A stretch of DNA of 64,000 nucleotides from Bremerella sp. TYQ1 (GTDB taxonomy: Bacteria; Planctomycetota; Planctomycetia; Pirellulales; Pirellulaceae). The translations under genes and the position numbers were made by a program. Location of the stretch: contig NZ_CP083740.1 of assembly GCF_020150455.1 (NCBI RefSeq), positions 3,782,001 through 3,846,000 of the forward strand. Reading direction: 5' to 3'. A model generated the notes under the pieces. The model did no database searches. It was not told the origin of the DNA and saw nothing but the letters and a program-made list of their open reading frames with translations. Shown here piece by piece: positions 1 through 9,452 of this stretch (position 1 is the stretch's first letter; each line of letters starts with the position of its first letter).

Positions 1-1
1 T

Positions 2-2173
2 CGGACCGATAATTTTGAATTCAAGGGATCGCAAAGCGGCACGTATCAGTGGGTCACCGAAGAGCAACTTGCCGATCCACCACCCACGATGCCCGAGTGG
101 GCGATGCTCTTCGAGCGAACGAAGCTTGGCCGCTTCATCGGTACCCCTCAGCGGTTTATCATTTCCAATCCGCGACCGATCTCATCCGATGAGGACGACT
201 TATCGGCGATCGAACAGTTCTACGAAAACAATAAAAGCCGTCTTCAAATTCCCGCAGATGCCGACGATCAAGATCAAGCTCAATGGGCAGCGACACTCGA
301 ATCGCTTAACCAGGAAATCGAAACCGTCCGAGCAAAGCTAAAAACCCTTCAATCCGAGAACTCACAAAGCTTCATTAAGCAAAACTTTAGCGCCAATCGA
401 AACCTGCATGGCTTATTGACTAGCGGCGAAACTCTTCCGATTTCAGACATTCCCGCCGATGGCAATCTTGTGTCCATCGAAGAAATCACCGAAGGAGCAC
501 CCGACACTTACGCCGCGTACCAGAAGCATCATGCCGACGCTCGCGAGCGCGTTCGAGCCGCCGATCGCATCGCGGAATATGAAGTGGGCGAAAGTAGTCT
601 TCGACAGGAAAAAGCACGCCTTCGACTACGTTCGCAAGAGTTACAGCACGATGTATTCATCGAAAGCCTGGCCAATGAAATTTACAACTTGAAGCTTGAG
701 CTCAATGCGATCCAAGAGGAGAAGCAACGAGACGCACGCGTGGTAGAAAGAGCCTCACGCGTGCTAGGCAAAGACTCCGCAATGGCGAAAGTTGGGCCAG
801 AGATGGTGGCGGCATTGAATGCCGATCGCACCGCAAAAGAGAACACAATCGAGAACCGCCTGAACGAGATCGCACAGCTTCTTGACGAGGTTCCTAACTC
901 GGCACGCGAAGCCGTTTATCAGTTTGTGGAAGTTCGCTTTGAAGTCGACAATGAGATTTCCGCCATCCAGGAGCGTATCCACGAGATTGAAGAACGTAAC
1001 GATCGTGTTAGCCTGTTCGCCACGACGGCGCAAGATATCGAAACCGAATTGAAGCTGGGTGAGATCGTCCGAGCGTTTCCTTCAAATCAACTGGACTGGC
1101 TGGGGCGATTGAAGGTTTACCTTTCGCGTTGGGGCGAATTCCTGTTGGCCGATCCACGAGAGGCAAACTCGGAAGGTGGCGTCTTTCCCGCGATCTGGGG
1201 AACAGTGGCGATGACGATGATCATGTCACTGATCGTGGTCCCCTTCGGCGTACTCGCCGCGTTGTATCTGCGTGAATATGCCAAGAGTGGCCCAATCGTC
1301 AGTATCATTCGGATCAGTATTAACAACCTGGCCGGCGTTCCAAGTATCGTCTTCGGTGTGTTTGGCTATGGCTTCCTGATCCTTGTTGTAGGGGCGTATA
1401 TCGATGGCGGCCCACGCAATGCCAACCTGCCAACGATTCCTCCGTTTTGGTGGTGGCTCACCGCGGCCGGCTTAGCGTTGGTCGCCTTCTGTGCATTCAT
1501 TACGACCTCGTATTCGCTTGGCAGTCGAAAGATTCTCACGCGGATGCGGACACCTCACTTAGGCATCATCAGCTTACTGCTGTGGATCGGAACGACGATC
1601 GCATTTTTCATTCTCGTCGCTTTTACGCCTAGCTTTCACGGCTTTTACCAGGCCAGCTTGCCGAACCCGACGTTTGGCAAAGGCGGTCTGCTTTGGGCAA
1701 GCCTGACGTTGGCCCTGCTGACTCTTCCTGTCGTTATTGTCGCCACCGAAGAAGCCCTTGCTGCGGTGCCCAATTCACTACGTGAAGGTTCCTATGGATG
1801 CGGAGCCAGCAAGTGGCAAACGATTCGTCGTATCGTGCTTCCCCATGCACTTCCTGGCATCATGACCGGCATGATTCTCGCCATGGCCCGTGGTGCCGGA
1901 GAAGTCGCGCCGCTGATGCTTGTCGGGGTTCTCAAGTTAGCCCCAGAACTGCCAATAGATACGACGGCGCCTTTTGTCCATTTAGATCGCAGCTTTATGC
2001 ATCTTGGCTTTCACATCTTCGACTTGGGTTTCCAAAGCCCCAACAGCGAAGCTGCCAAGCCGATGGTGTTTACGACAACACTGCTGTTAATCACCGTGAT
2101 TGCGACGCTAAACATTTTTGCCATTTGGCTTCGTGCTCGCCTAAGAAAACGTTTCCAATCAGGCCAATTTTGA
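2..2173 (+). CDS. pstA: Phosphate ABC transporter permease PstA, 5' end outside window
   Basis: The reading frame is open from the first bases of the window, so the start lies upstream; 723 residues are visible. The first ~350 residues are hydrophilic and rich in Glu, Lys and Gln with heptad-like spacing, which I read as a long coiled-coil extension. From about residue 380 there are repeated membrane segments and a typical binding-protein-dependent permease fold, including the cytoplasmic EAA-type loop [20 protein letters not shown] that docks on the ATPase. PstA with PstC forms the inner-membrane channel of high-affinity phosphate uptake. Usual PstA is near 280-300 residues; the extension more than doubles it. 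PstB begins 52 bases after the stop. The permease call is secure; the role of the extension is unknown. Confidence 0.9.
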   Translation, partial: RTDNFEFKGSQSGTYQWVTEEQLADPPPTMPEWAMLFERTKLGRFIGTPQRFIISNPRPISSDEDDLSAIEQFYENNKSRLQIPADADDQDQAQWAATLESLNQEIETVRAKLKTLQSENSQSFIKQNFSANRNLHGLLTSGETLPISDIPADGNLVSIEEITEGAPDTYAAYQKHHADARERVRAADRIAEYEVGESSLRQEKARLRLRSQELQHDVFIESLANEIYNLKLELNAIQEEKQRDARVVERASRVLGKDSAMAKVGPEMVAALNADRTAKENTIENRLNEIAQLLDEVPNSAREAVYQFVEVRFEVDNEISAIQERIHEIEERNDRVSLFATTAQDIETELKLGEIVRAFPSNQLDWLGRLKVYLSRWGEFLLADPREANSEGGVFPAIWGTVAMTMIMSLIVVPFGVLAALYLREYAKSGPIVSIIRISINNLAGVPSIVFGVFGYGFLILVVGAYIDGGPRNANLPTIPPFWWWLTAAGLALVAFCAFITTSYSLGSRKILTRMRTPHLGIISLLLWIGTTIAFFILVAFTPSFHGFYQASLPNPTFGKGGLLWASLTLALLTLPVVIVATEEALAAVPNSLREGSYGCGASKWQTIRRIVLPHALPGIMTGMILAMARGAGEVAPLMLVGVLKLAPELPIDTTAPFVHLDRSFMHLGFHIFDLGFQSPNSEAAKPMVFTTTLLLITVIATLNIFAIWLRARLRKRFQSGQF

Positions 2174-2225
2174 TGCCGTTCAATTGCCAGATCGCACAAG
2201 CTTTGGCCAACCCAAGATCTTCCCT

Positions 2226-3080
2226 ATGAGTCAACCTACCACACGTACATCCGAAACCAGTCGGCTGGAACTGATTGCCCAAGGGCACGACTTCGCGCCG
2301 GTCGTCCACGACGCCGTATTCCGCGAAGAAAAAGTCCTGGAGATCAAGAACTTCAACTTGTGGTACGGCGACAAGCAAGCCCTCTTTAACATCAACATGC
2401 CGATTCCTCGGGGGCAAGTCACCGCTCTCGTGGGACCGTCAGGCTGCGGCAAGTCGACTTTGCTTCGCTGCGTGAATCGGATGAACGACTTGATCGATAC
2501 GGTGCGCATTCATGGCGACATCTACTTGAACGATCAATCGATCTGCGACCGAGGCGTCGATGTGATCGAGCTTCGCAAACGCATGGGAATGGTTTTTCAA
2601 AAACCTAACCCTTTCCCCATGAGCATCTTCGAGAACGTTGTTTATCCCCTACGTATCGATGGCGAACGAAGTCGTAGCGTCCTGGAAGGGGTTTGCGAAC
2701 ATAGCCTCAAAGGGGCTGCCATCTGGAGCGAAGTAAAGGATCGCCTGCATGAAAGTGGCTTGAGCCTTTCCGGCGGTCAGCAGCAGCGTCTCTGCATTGC
2801 CAGGGCGATAGCCAGCGAACCGGAAGTGCTGCTGCTGGACGAGCCTTGCTCGGCTTTGGATCCGATCGCCACCGGGAAGATCGAAGATTTGATTCGTGAA
2901 CTTCGCGGCGAATATTCCATCCTGATCGTCACACACAACATGCAACAAGCGTCGCGCATCAGCGATTACACCGCGTTCATGTATCTCGGCCGACTCGTCG
3001 AGTATGGACCAACCGTCGATATTTTCACGAAACCCAAACTGTCGGAAACCAACGCTTACGTCACCGGCCGATTCGGCTAA
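2226..3080 (+). CDS. pstB: Phosphate ABC transporter ATP-binding protein PstB
   Basis: Encodes a 284-residue ATPase that powers phosphate import through PstA/PstC on the cytoplasmic face of the inner membrane. Visible motifs in order are Walker [10 protein letters not shown], the Q-loop [10 protein letters not shown], the ABC signature [16 protein letters not shown], Walker [14 protein letters not shown] and the switch His in VTHNMQQ. The [10 protein letters not shown] segment is characteristic of PstB. An in-frame TTG at 2184 would add 14 residues, but the ATG at 2226 fits the family better. It follows pstA closely and is followed 38 bases later by a secreted protein, with PhoU and a PhoB-like regulator beyond, consistent with one phosphate operon. 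Confidence 0.95.
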   Translation: MSQPTTRTSETSRLELIAQGHDFAPVVHDAVFREEKVLEIKNFNLWYGDKQALFNINMPIPRGQVTALVGPSGCGKSTLLRCVNRMNDLIDTVRIHGDIYLNDQSICDRGVDVIELRKRMGMVFQKPNPFPMSIFENVVYPLRIDGERSRSVLEGVCEHSLKGAAIWSEVKDRLHESGLSLSGGQQQRLCIARAIASEPEVLLLDEPCSALDPIATGKIEDLIRELRGEYSILIVTHNMQQASRISDYTAFMYLGRLVEYGPTVDIFTKPKLSETNAYVTGRFG

Positions 3081-3118
3081 TCAAAGTAGTTACTCTCCAT
3101 CTTTGCGAAAGGACGTCG

Positions 3119-3952
3119 ATGATGATTCCTCAAGTTCGTCTGGAAGCCAGATTCCTAACGCTCCTTGCGTTCGCATTGGTCAGCTTCTTCGCAACCGCAG
3201 CGCACGCCGAAGAGCCACTCCCTCGCACGGCGGAGCATCAACAATTCGCAGAACAATTCTGGAGTTATCTGAGCGATAAGTACCCGACGTGGCAAACAAC
3301 CGATAGCTATCCCGCGTCGGCTCCTCGCCCAGAGGCAGGCACCGAGGGAACGATCTACTGGAACGAAATGGCGGCCCATGCAGTCGACGAGATGGCCTAC
3401 GGAAGTATCCTCGTCATCGAACATCAACACGATGGCAAACCACACGCGGTCTCGGCATTGTTTCGCCCTCGAGAAGGCGTCAACCAAAAGAACAACGATT
3501 GGTACGAACTCTACTATCTTGCCGACGGTACCGTCGTGAAGACTTCAGCCGATCAGTCCAAGTTCAATCGTCGAGGATTTATCACCAAGCAAGTCGATGG
3601 TCGCATTTGGGTATTACCTCTGCAAAGCAACGATGTCGCCAAGCTGATCCACGGCGACGGTCCCGAGAAGCATGTCACACTTCCCGGCGCCGGACCGGAT
3701 CGCAAGACGATCAAATCGGACAGTCGTGAGACAGCACTGCAGTACTTATTCACTCGCCCTGGCTTCGTTACCCACTTTGAACAAGGTCGAGCTTGGGTCT
3801 TCGCAAAACACACCGACGCCGCCAAGGCGTTCTCAGAAGATGGCCTTCCTGAAAAACATGTCACGCGAATCGGAGCTGGGCCAATGCGAACGACCATCAA
3901 AGCCCCCGACGCCGACACTATCGACAAGTTCCTGGGCAAACCTGGCCAATAA
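3119..3952 (+). CDS. Secreted P460-like protein with duplicated C-terminal repeat
   Basis: 277 residues with an N-terminal signal peptide (hydrophobic residues ~13-25, cleavage likely after AHA). Residues ~90-150 contain NNDWYELYYLADGTV, reminiscent of the cytochrome P460 family, but there is no CxxCH, so covalent c-type haem is not expected. The C-terminus holds two tandem copies of a ~55-residue unit beginning GRIWVLP and GRAWVFA; both contain PEKHVT followed by GAGP, one basic residue and TIK. The gene lies 38 bases after pstB and 44 before phoU on the same strand, so it is probably co-transcribed with phosphate genes. A role in periplasmic phosphate binding or sensing is only inference. 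Start: ATG 3119 or the adjacent ATG 3122, behind GAAAGGA. Confidence 0.6.
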   Translation: MMIPQVRLEARFLTLLAFALVSFFATAAHAEEPLPRTAEHQQFAEQFWSYLSDKYPTWQTTDSYPASAPRPEAGTEGTIYWNEMAAHAVDEMAYGSILVIEHQHDGKPHAVSALFRPREGVNQKNNDWYELYYLADGTVVKTSADQSKFNRRGFITKQVDGRIWVLPLQSNDVAKLIHGDGPEKHVTLPGAGPDRKTIKSDSRETALQYLFTRPGFVTHFEQGRAWVFAKHTDAAKAFSEDGLPEKHVTRIGAGPMRTTIKAPDADTIDKFLGKPGQ

Positions 3953-3996
3953 GTTCGGTTGTACTTTTTGCTTCAAGGAAAAGAAAGTTTTAACGA

Positions 3997-4689
3997 ATGA
4001 CGCGTCATTGGGTTCGGCAAATCGAAGGAATTCGCTCGCACTTGCTATCGATGGGTACGCATGCCGAAGCTCAAGTGAGTGAGGCGACACGTGCGATGCT
4101 CGACCTAGACCGTGAGCGAGCGCTGAAAGTCATCGACGACGACGATGAGCTCGACGCGTTGGACGTGGCACTCGAAGAGGAATGCCTCCATTCGATTGCG
4201 TTGTTTCAGCCGGTCGCGTCCGACTTGCGATTGATCATTTCAGCCATGTCCGTCGGACACGAACTGGAACGGATCGGCGATCTCGCGGTCAATATCTCTG
4301 GCAGTGTTGTCCGTTTGCGCGATGGAGGTCACCTGACCAACCAAGTGGTGTTCCCTGATTGCCTGAAAGAAGCCAACCGTCAGGCGATTGAAATGCTGCG
4401 AAAGAGCCTTGATGCTTTTATCGAACAAGATGCCCAGTCTTGTCGCGAGTTGATCGAACAAGACCGTGAACTCGATCGGCTTCACCGTGAAATTTTTCAT
4501 TGGCTCAAAGAAGGCATTCACCGCAATCCGGCCGACATCGATTGGATGCTCGAGATGACAAGTATCTCGCGACACATTGAACGAATCGCCGACCATGTAA
4601 CGAACATTGCCGAGATCGTGATCTATTGGATCGAAGGCGAAATTGTCCGTCACCGTCAAGCACTCGATTCCGAGGAGGAATCCGCATGA
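3997..4689 (+). CDS. phoU: Phosphate signalling regulator PhoU
   Basis: 230 residues, the normal PhoU length, made of two three-helix repeats. Each repeat carries the family metal-ligand signature: ERIGDLAVNIS in the first half and ERIADHVTNIAE in the second. PhoU sits at the membrane, couples the Pst transporter state to the Pho two-component system and lowers phosphate uptake when phosphate is plentiful. It lies in line with pstA and pstB and 92 bases before a PhoB-like regulator, as in many pst-pho operons. A PhoR-type kinase is not present in the window. Confidence 0.95.
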   Translation: MTRHWVRQIEGIRSHLLSMGTHAEAQVSEATRAMLDLDRERALKVIDDDDELDALDVALEEECLHSIALFQPVASDLRLIISAMSVGHELERIGDLAVNISGSVVRLRDGGHLTNQVVFPDCLKEANRQAIEMLRKSLDAFIEQDAQSCRELIEQDRELDRLHREIFHWLKEGIHRNPADIDWMLEMTSISRHIERIADHVTNIAEIVIYWIEGEIVRHRQALDSEEESA

Positions 4690-4781
4690 CAGATCGATGG
4701 CCACAAAGCAGGAAGCGTTCCCTCAGCTGTTTGGATGCACTTTGCCGCTTGTTTCCTTCCAACAAAATGCGATGACGAACC

Positions 4782-5516
4782 GTGTCTCAACGTAGCATCT
4801 TGATCGTGGAAAAAGCAGGCGGACCGCTTCACAACGTCGCCCACAACCTGCAGCAAACCGGCTGCCAGGTTTACTTGGCCAGCGGTACTCGGGACGGCTT
4901 GCAGCATGCCATGGAATTCGTTCCTGATGTTGTTGTCCTGTCGCGTTCGCTGACGGAAACTGACACGCTGGATCTATGTCGCTCGATCATGCGGAACTTG
5001 GGCGAGGACTCCACGCCTGCCATTCTGATTGCCCCGACCGGTTCGGACGTCACCGCAATTGACGATCCCGCTCACGATTCTCGCCTGGCCGAATCGCTCG
5101 CACTGGATCTGTTGGCCCAGTCCGTAAAGACGTTGACTTATCGGGCCCGGCATACGGTCGACGCGCAGGCGGTTCTTGAATGCCATGGAATTCGGCTCGA
5201 CCCACGCTTCGCACTTGTCGAGATGGATGGAACACGACTCGATCTCACCCCGACCGAATTTCGCTTGCTCCAAGCACTGCTAGCACGTCCGGGGCACGTA
5301 CTGACGCGGGCTCAGCTCGAGGAAGCAGCCGGACTTCCGGCCAAAGACAAAGAGCCAGAAACCGAATCGGAAAGTGCCAGCCGAACCCGAAGAATCGACG
5401 TTCATGTGAAGTCGATCCGCGGCAAGCTCGACCGAAAAGGCGTCCTGATCGAAACAGTCCGAGGGGTGGGGTATCGGTTCCGCGAAGCGGCATGGAACCT
5501 AAACTCTTTAAATTAA
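4782..5516 (+). CDS. PhoB/OmpR-like response regulator with degenerate receiver
   Basis: 244 residues. The start is GTG 4782: an in-frame TGA at 4773-4775 rules out anything earlier, and no ATG follows until well inside the receiver. Residues ~5-120 have the receiver pattern, but the phospho-acceptor position is Ser54 (PDVVVLSRSL instead of the usual VLLD), and the acidic pair after the first strand is Glu-Lys (ILIVEK). No conserved Lys with a following Pro is evident near the end of the domain. The C-terminal winged helix (about 140-235) is intact, with LTPTEFRLLQALLARPG, RRIDVHVKSIRGKLD and ETVRGVGYRF, so DNA binding is expected. Its place after phoU suggests control of Pho genes, probably without classical phosphorylation. 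No clear Shine-Dalgarno sequence precedes the GTG. Confidence 0.85.
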   Translation: MSQRSILIVEKAGGPLHNVAHNLQQTGCQVYLASGTRDGLQHAMEFVPDVVVLSRSLTETDTLDLCRSIMRNLGEDSTPAILIAPTGSDVTAIDDPAHDSRLAESLALDLLAQSVKTLTYRARHTVDAQAVLECHGIRLDPRFALVEMDGTRLDLTPTEFRLLQALLARPGHVLTRAQLEEAAGLPAKDKEPETESESASRTRRIDVHVKSIRGKLDRKGVLIETVRGVGYRFREAAWNLNSLN

Positions 5517-5875
5517 TGAGGTTAAAGCAATTACCCCTTCTTCCGGATAACTCCATCCCGCTCATGATGATTTGCGCAATCTGCTTCGGCCGCCTCTTGA
5601 AAGTGAACTCGCGATTAAGGTATCGTTAATCGCACGTGGCGAAGCTTGTCATCGTTCTTAACGCGAAGACAATCAGTTCCGCCAAGGATGTCGTGCTAGC
5701 AAGTACGGTCGGCAGGCGATGCCGGTCGGAACGGATTCCTCCCAAAAATGGAGAGCGCGACGGATTTACGTGCGATTTCAGGCGTCATTGAAGACCCTGC
5801 GACATGGAACGGATTTCCTTCCCTTGATGATTCTCGCTCGAATTGTCGATAGAGAATGGAAGGAAGATTGAAATC
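5517..5875. other. Noncoding stretch after the pho block, one hairpin
   Basis: No convincing gene. The only clear structure is a perfect 8-bp hairpin, GCGATTAA 5611-5618 and TTAATCGC 5626-5633, with a 7-base loop and no T-tract. It may end or protect the pho transcript. The last part carries the ribosome site of the next small gene. Confidence 0.5.
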
Positions 5876-6154
5876 ATGGTCGGTTTGAAAGCAAGTAGCG
5901 GTTTGAACGGCAAAACTCTCTGGGAACGACGCGAACATTTGCGTCATCAACCAAACGTTCAGTTTGTAGATCCCGAACAGTTCTGTGCTTTGGCAGTTTC
6001 GTGCCGAAAGATCACACGCGCCGATCAAACGTCGGCCGGCCTGAAAGGGCTGTTCACCGAAGACGAGGGCGTCACGTACTACGTCGAGGAAGAAATGCTC
6101 GATAAGTACCGCGAAGGCAATGACGTTCCTGCGGAGTCGCTTGAGCTCGTCTGA
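5876..6154 (+). CDS. Small hypothetical protein
   Basis: 92 residues from ATG 5876, preceded by GGAAGGAAG. It is a soluble, charged protein with no signal peptide or membrane segment. The C-terminal half is acidic (TEDEGVTYYVEEEMLDKY). There are two Cys (in EQFCALAVSCRKI), spaced too irregularly for a zinc ribbon. I do not recognise a family. It stands alone: the pho block ends 360 bases upstream and the next gene is convergent. A TTG at 5843 in the same frame could extend it by 11 residues, but the ribosome site favours the ATG. Confidence 0.55.
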   Translation: MVGLKASSGLNGKTLWERREHLRHQPNVQFVDPEQFCALAVSCRKITRADQTSAGLKGLFTEDEGVTYYVEEEMLDKYREGNDVPAESLELV

Positions 6155-6291
6155 TACGCATCAAACTAGCTCCACTCCCCCTATCCTTCGCCGCAGCATG
6201 GCCCAATGTGTCGCTGCTGGCGAAAGCCCTAGACCGACCTACTATAAGTGGCTGCCCGAATTCGATCGAGCAGCCACGCTTCGTTTCTTGC

Positions 6292-8151
6292 CTACGGATT
6301 GTCCGCTTCGGCATCCGTTTCGTCGAAGTGTGCCTCGGGGGCATGCGACCCACGTGGAATTCGCACACTTTCGACCAGGTCTTGCACATCTTCCGGAGGC
6401 GCCGGAGTCAGTCGGCTGACCACCATCGCCACGATAAAGTTCAGCGCCAGACCAATCGCCCCGACACCTTCGGGGCGTAAACCGTTGGGCATCCAGCTGC
6501 TGTCCTTGAACCAAGGCGTCATCAGCGGCTGATCAAAGCCCAGCACACGATCAGAGCGACATGCGATGATGTAGATGGCCGTGAACAAGATACCCACGAT
6601 CATCCCCGCAATCGCGCCTTGGCGGTTCATGCGTTTGTCGAAGATCCCCAGGAAAATGATTGGGAAGAAGCTCGCCGCCGCCAAACCGAACGCAAACGCG
6701 ACCACTTCGCCGATGAACCCTGGCGGGGAAATTCCGAAGTAACCAGCCACCAAGATCGCCCCGATAATCATGATTCGGGCAATCATCAATCGCCGCGGTT
6801 CGGACGCTTCCGGTTCGACGAAATGAACATACAAGTCATGCGCCATCGAGCTCGAAATTACCAGCAGCAGCCCAGCCGCCGTACTAAGTGCCGCAGCTAA
6901 ACCGCCGGTAGCGACAATCGCAATCACCCAGGGCGAAAGCTTCGAGATCTCCGGCGTTGCTAACACCAAAATATCTTTGTCGATTTTGACTTCCTCGAAG
7001 TTACCGTCGACGTTTTTCAGCGACAGGATGCCGTCATTGTTCTTGTCTTCAATTTCAATCAGTCCGGTTCGCTGCCAGGTGTTTACCCACTCGACAGGGA
7101 CTTTCTCGCCCTCTTCATTCTCTTGGAAAACCGGAATGTACTTCGCATCATCGCCGTCGTCTTGGGTGACTTGGCCGATGTGAGCACCGTCGAGGGTCTT
7201 CAAAATTTCAAACCGTGCGAACATCGCCAACACAGGGGCCGACGTGTACAGCAGCGCGATAAACAACAATGCCCAAAAGGCGCTGTAGCGTGCCGCTCGC
7301 ACATTGGCGACCGTGTAAAACCGGACGATCACGTGTGGCAGCCCGGCCGTTCCTGTCATCAAGGCGAACATGATCAACAGCACGTTTGCCATGTCATAGT
7401 TGGTAAATGGCTGCGTGTAGGAAGCAAAGCCAAGGTCTTCGTGGATCTGGTTCACTTTCTCGTGAACGTCCCCCGTCGTGAAGCCGATCTGTGGGATCGA
7501 ACTGTCGGTCAGCATTCCGGAAAGGGCGAACGTCGGGATCAAAAACGCAGCGATCAGCACGAAAAACTGCACGACTTGAGTCCACGTGATCCCCTTCATG
7601 CCCCCCAGCACCGCGAAGACACCGACGATAAACATACCGATGACCACCCCTTGCCAGGTTTCGACCTCCAGGAAGCGGGCGAACACAATTCCGACGCCAC
7701 GCATCTGACCGGCGACGTAGGTGATCGAAACGAATACCGCACAAATGGCCGCCACGATTCGGGCCGTTTCGCTGTAATACCGTTTCGCTACAAAGTCAGG
7801 GACGGTGTACTGTCCGAACTTTCGGAGATACGGCGCCAGCAGCATGGCCAACAGCACATAGCCCCCTGTCCAGCCGAGCAGAAAGACCGAGCCGTCCGAG
7901 CCCAATCCGCTGATCAGGCCGGCCATACTTATGAACGACGCGGCACTCATCCAGTCGGCAGCCGTCGCGGCACCATTGGCAATCGCGGGAACGCCCTGCC
8001 CGGCCACGTAAAACTCGCCTGATTCCTTCACACGGCTTCGCCAGCCGATGTAAAGATAAACCATGAAAGTGATGATCACGAAGGTAAACGTCCATGCCCG
8101 CGTTTCGGTCATGGCAGTGCCCAATAGCGGCAATACGTCGTTGAATTCCAC
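6292..8151 (-). CDS. Sodium:solute symporter family protein, large subunit
   Basis: 619 residues with about 13 membrane helices of the SSS family, most like the acetate/monocarboxylate group that pairs with a DUF4212 subunit. Family features seen are the N-terminal helix run, FYVAGQGVPAIANGAATAAD near residues 47-66 and GGMKGITWTQVVQ near 183-195. A hydrophilic loop of roughly 90 residues (312-405) interrupts the core and contains DKNNDGILSL (369-378), an EF-hand-like calcium loop without the final acidic ligand. Its start is 3 bases from the stop of the DUF4212 gene, so the two are translationally linked. The substrate cannot be read from sequence; a short organic acid is the family expectation. 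Confidence 0.88.
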   Translation of the reverse strand: MEFNDVLPLLGTAMTETRAWTFTFVIITFMVYLYIGWRSRVKESGEFYVAGQGVPAIANGAATAADWMSAASFISMAGLISGLGSDGSVFLLGWTGGYVLLAMLLAPYLRKFGQYTVPDFVAKRYYSETARIVAAICAVFVSITYVAGQMRGVGIVFARFLEVETWQGVVIGMFIVGVFAVLGGMKGITWTQVVQFFVLIAAFLIPTFALSGMLTDSSIPQIGFTTGDVHEKVNQIHEDLGFASYTQPFTNYDMANVLLIMFALMTGTAGLPHVIVRFYTVANVRAARYSAFWALLFIALLYTSAPVLAMFARFEILKTLDGAHIGQVTQDDGDDAKYIPVFQENEEGEKVPVEWVNTWQRTGLIEIEDKNNDGILSLKNVDGNFEEVKIDKDILVLATPEISKLSPWVIAIVATGGLAAALSTAAGLLLVISSSMAHDLYVHFVEPEASEPRRLMIARIMIIGAILVAGYFGISPPGFIGEVVAFAFGLAAASFFPIIFLGIFDKRMNRQGAIAGMIVGILFTAIYIIACRSDRVLGFDQPLMTPWFKDSSWMPNGLRPEGVGAIGLALNFIVAMVVSRLTPAPPEDVQDLVESVRIPRGSHAPEAHFDETDAEADNP

Positions 8152-8154
8152 GGA

Positions 8155-8430
8155 CTACTCCTTCACACCATGTTTGCGGTCGAGATAGTCCATCACCAAC
8201 GCGTAGACCAGAATCAGCACCAAAAAGACGTACGTCGAGCCTTGTTGGGCGAACCAGAAGCCTAGCGGTAAGTTGCCAATCTTGAACTGGTTAAGCCACT
8301 CGACAAAGAAGATCGAGCAACCAAAGGCAACAAACGCCCAGATCGAAAGCAGCACGCCGATCACCATCAGGTTTTGACGCCAATAGGCAACCTTGGGCTC
8401 TGGTCGGGCTGGAGGTGGGGAGGAAGACAT
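8155..8430 (-). CDS. DUF4212 symporter small subunit
   Basis: 91 residues with two membrane helices (about 22-44 and 60-82), a Pro-rich N-terminus and a charged C-terminal end. The pattern YWRQNLMVIGVLLSIW and the length fit the DUF4212 sodium/substrate symporter small subunit, which nearly always sits directly before the SSS protein, as here (3-base gap). The ATG at 8430 follows a GGAAAA stretch. It is the first gene of the pair; the promoter should lie in the long noncoding region to its right. Confidence 0.88.
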   Translation of the reverse strand: MSSSPPPARPEPKVAYWRQNLMVIGVLLSIWAFVAFGCSIFFVEWLNQFKIGNLPLGFWFAQQGSTYVFLVLILVYALVMDYLDRKHGVKE

Positions 8431-8980
8431 GCGGGATTTTCCGGGGCAATATATTTCAAAAGAAAAGAAAAGTTGCCGCTAGGAAAATCAATTCCGATGC
8501 GTCTGTCAACTAGACGCGCAAAGAAAGAACCGCCTGAAAAAGGGGGTGAAGGCTGCAAACGGGACGATCCGAGGAAAGCGTAAGGCTTTAAGGGGTGCTC
8601 TTTCCCGATACGATCCGAGTGCAGCTAATTTCGCTCGAGGGTCACTTGGCCGATCATCGCCCAAGTCGCAACAAATGCGACGCCCAAGCAAGCGTGTAGT
8701 AGTTCGACAGGCATATTCTACGTCCCAACGTTGTGGTTTCGAGATTTGCCCATCCATGAGTCACTTCACCCATCCGTGGCTACAAACAGGTATCGGCTGA
8801 TTGATCCATGCTTTTTTCAGAAAATGGTTCGCCTCGGATTTAAAGGATTAAACGTTACCTACGACCCGACCGAAGGCAGCCTCAGCCGTGCCCCCGATTG
8901 CCCTGCCCGAAAAGAGAATGCCGACTGTATCGATTCTGACGATTAACCCCGTCATCCCCTGGGGAAAGGAAAGTCATTCA

Positions 8981-9057
8981 GGGTGCCATGCTCTCGTCTT
9001 CGTGAGCATGGGGGTTCCTGACAAGAGCATGCCTACGAAGACGAAGGCATGGCACCC
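8981..9057. repeat. Palindromic structured element with compensatory arms
   Basis: A 30-base inverted repeat (8981-9010 and 9028-9057, 17-base centre) with 26 of 30 positions matching. Each arm also folds on itself: CATGCTC/GAGCATG (8987-8993, 9004-9010) and CATGCCT/AGGCATG (9028-9034, 9045-9051). The four mismatches between arms are exactly two paired changes inside these hairpins. The loops, TCGTCTTCGT and ACGAAGACGA, are perfect reverse complements. The outer stem is GGGTGC/GCACCC. It resembles a paired REP unit (BIME); no second copy is in the window. Confidence 0.8.
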
Positions 9058-9412
9058 GATCTGGGAGAGCCTATCGCAAACCAACGATACCTCAAGCACC
9101 GCGGCGGAAGCTGCAGAGAGCGATCGAATTGCCAACGAGCGTTCCCCTGGCAAGGAGACTCGCTCTTGATTCTACCAGCGTGTACAGGGGACTTCGGGAA
9201 CCACGTTTTTCCCGAGGGTTATGCCCCTTTTCCCAAACGCTTCAAACGATGCTCGAATCGCTACCGTTAATTTGGCTTGACGTCGGGACGGTAAAGGCCT
9301 TGGAAACGCTCAATCCTGAAGCACAACTGCACAACACCTTATTAATATTTCTTGCAAAGAGTGCGCAGACTTATGTAGAATAGGCGCGAGGCGAAGCAGA
9401 CGAGAGTTCGCT

Positions 9413-9452
9413 TGAAAATAAAGGGGGTGCAGCTTCCCTTCCGCTTGCCCCC
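9413..9452 (-). terminator. Possible intrinsic terminator of fhcC
   Basis: On the minus strand GGGGG (9448-9452) pairs with CCCCC (9423-9427) around a 20-base interior, followed by TTTATTTTC. It begins 15 bases after the fhcC stop. The stem is short and the loop large, so this is a moderate call. Confidence 0.45.

Noticed and set aside
3119..3952. A c-type cytochrome between pstB and phoU
   Set aside because: The P460-like stretch lacks CxxCH anywhere in the protein.
7123..8022. A 299-codon open frame opposite the symporter
   Set aside because: His/Asp/Arg-rich translation of membrane-helix codons in reverse, a usual artefact.
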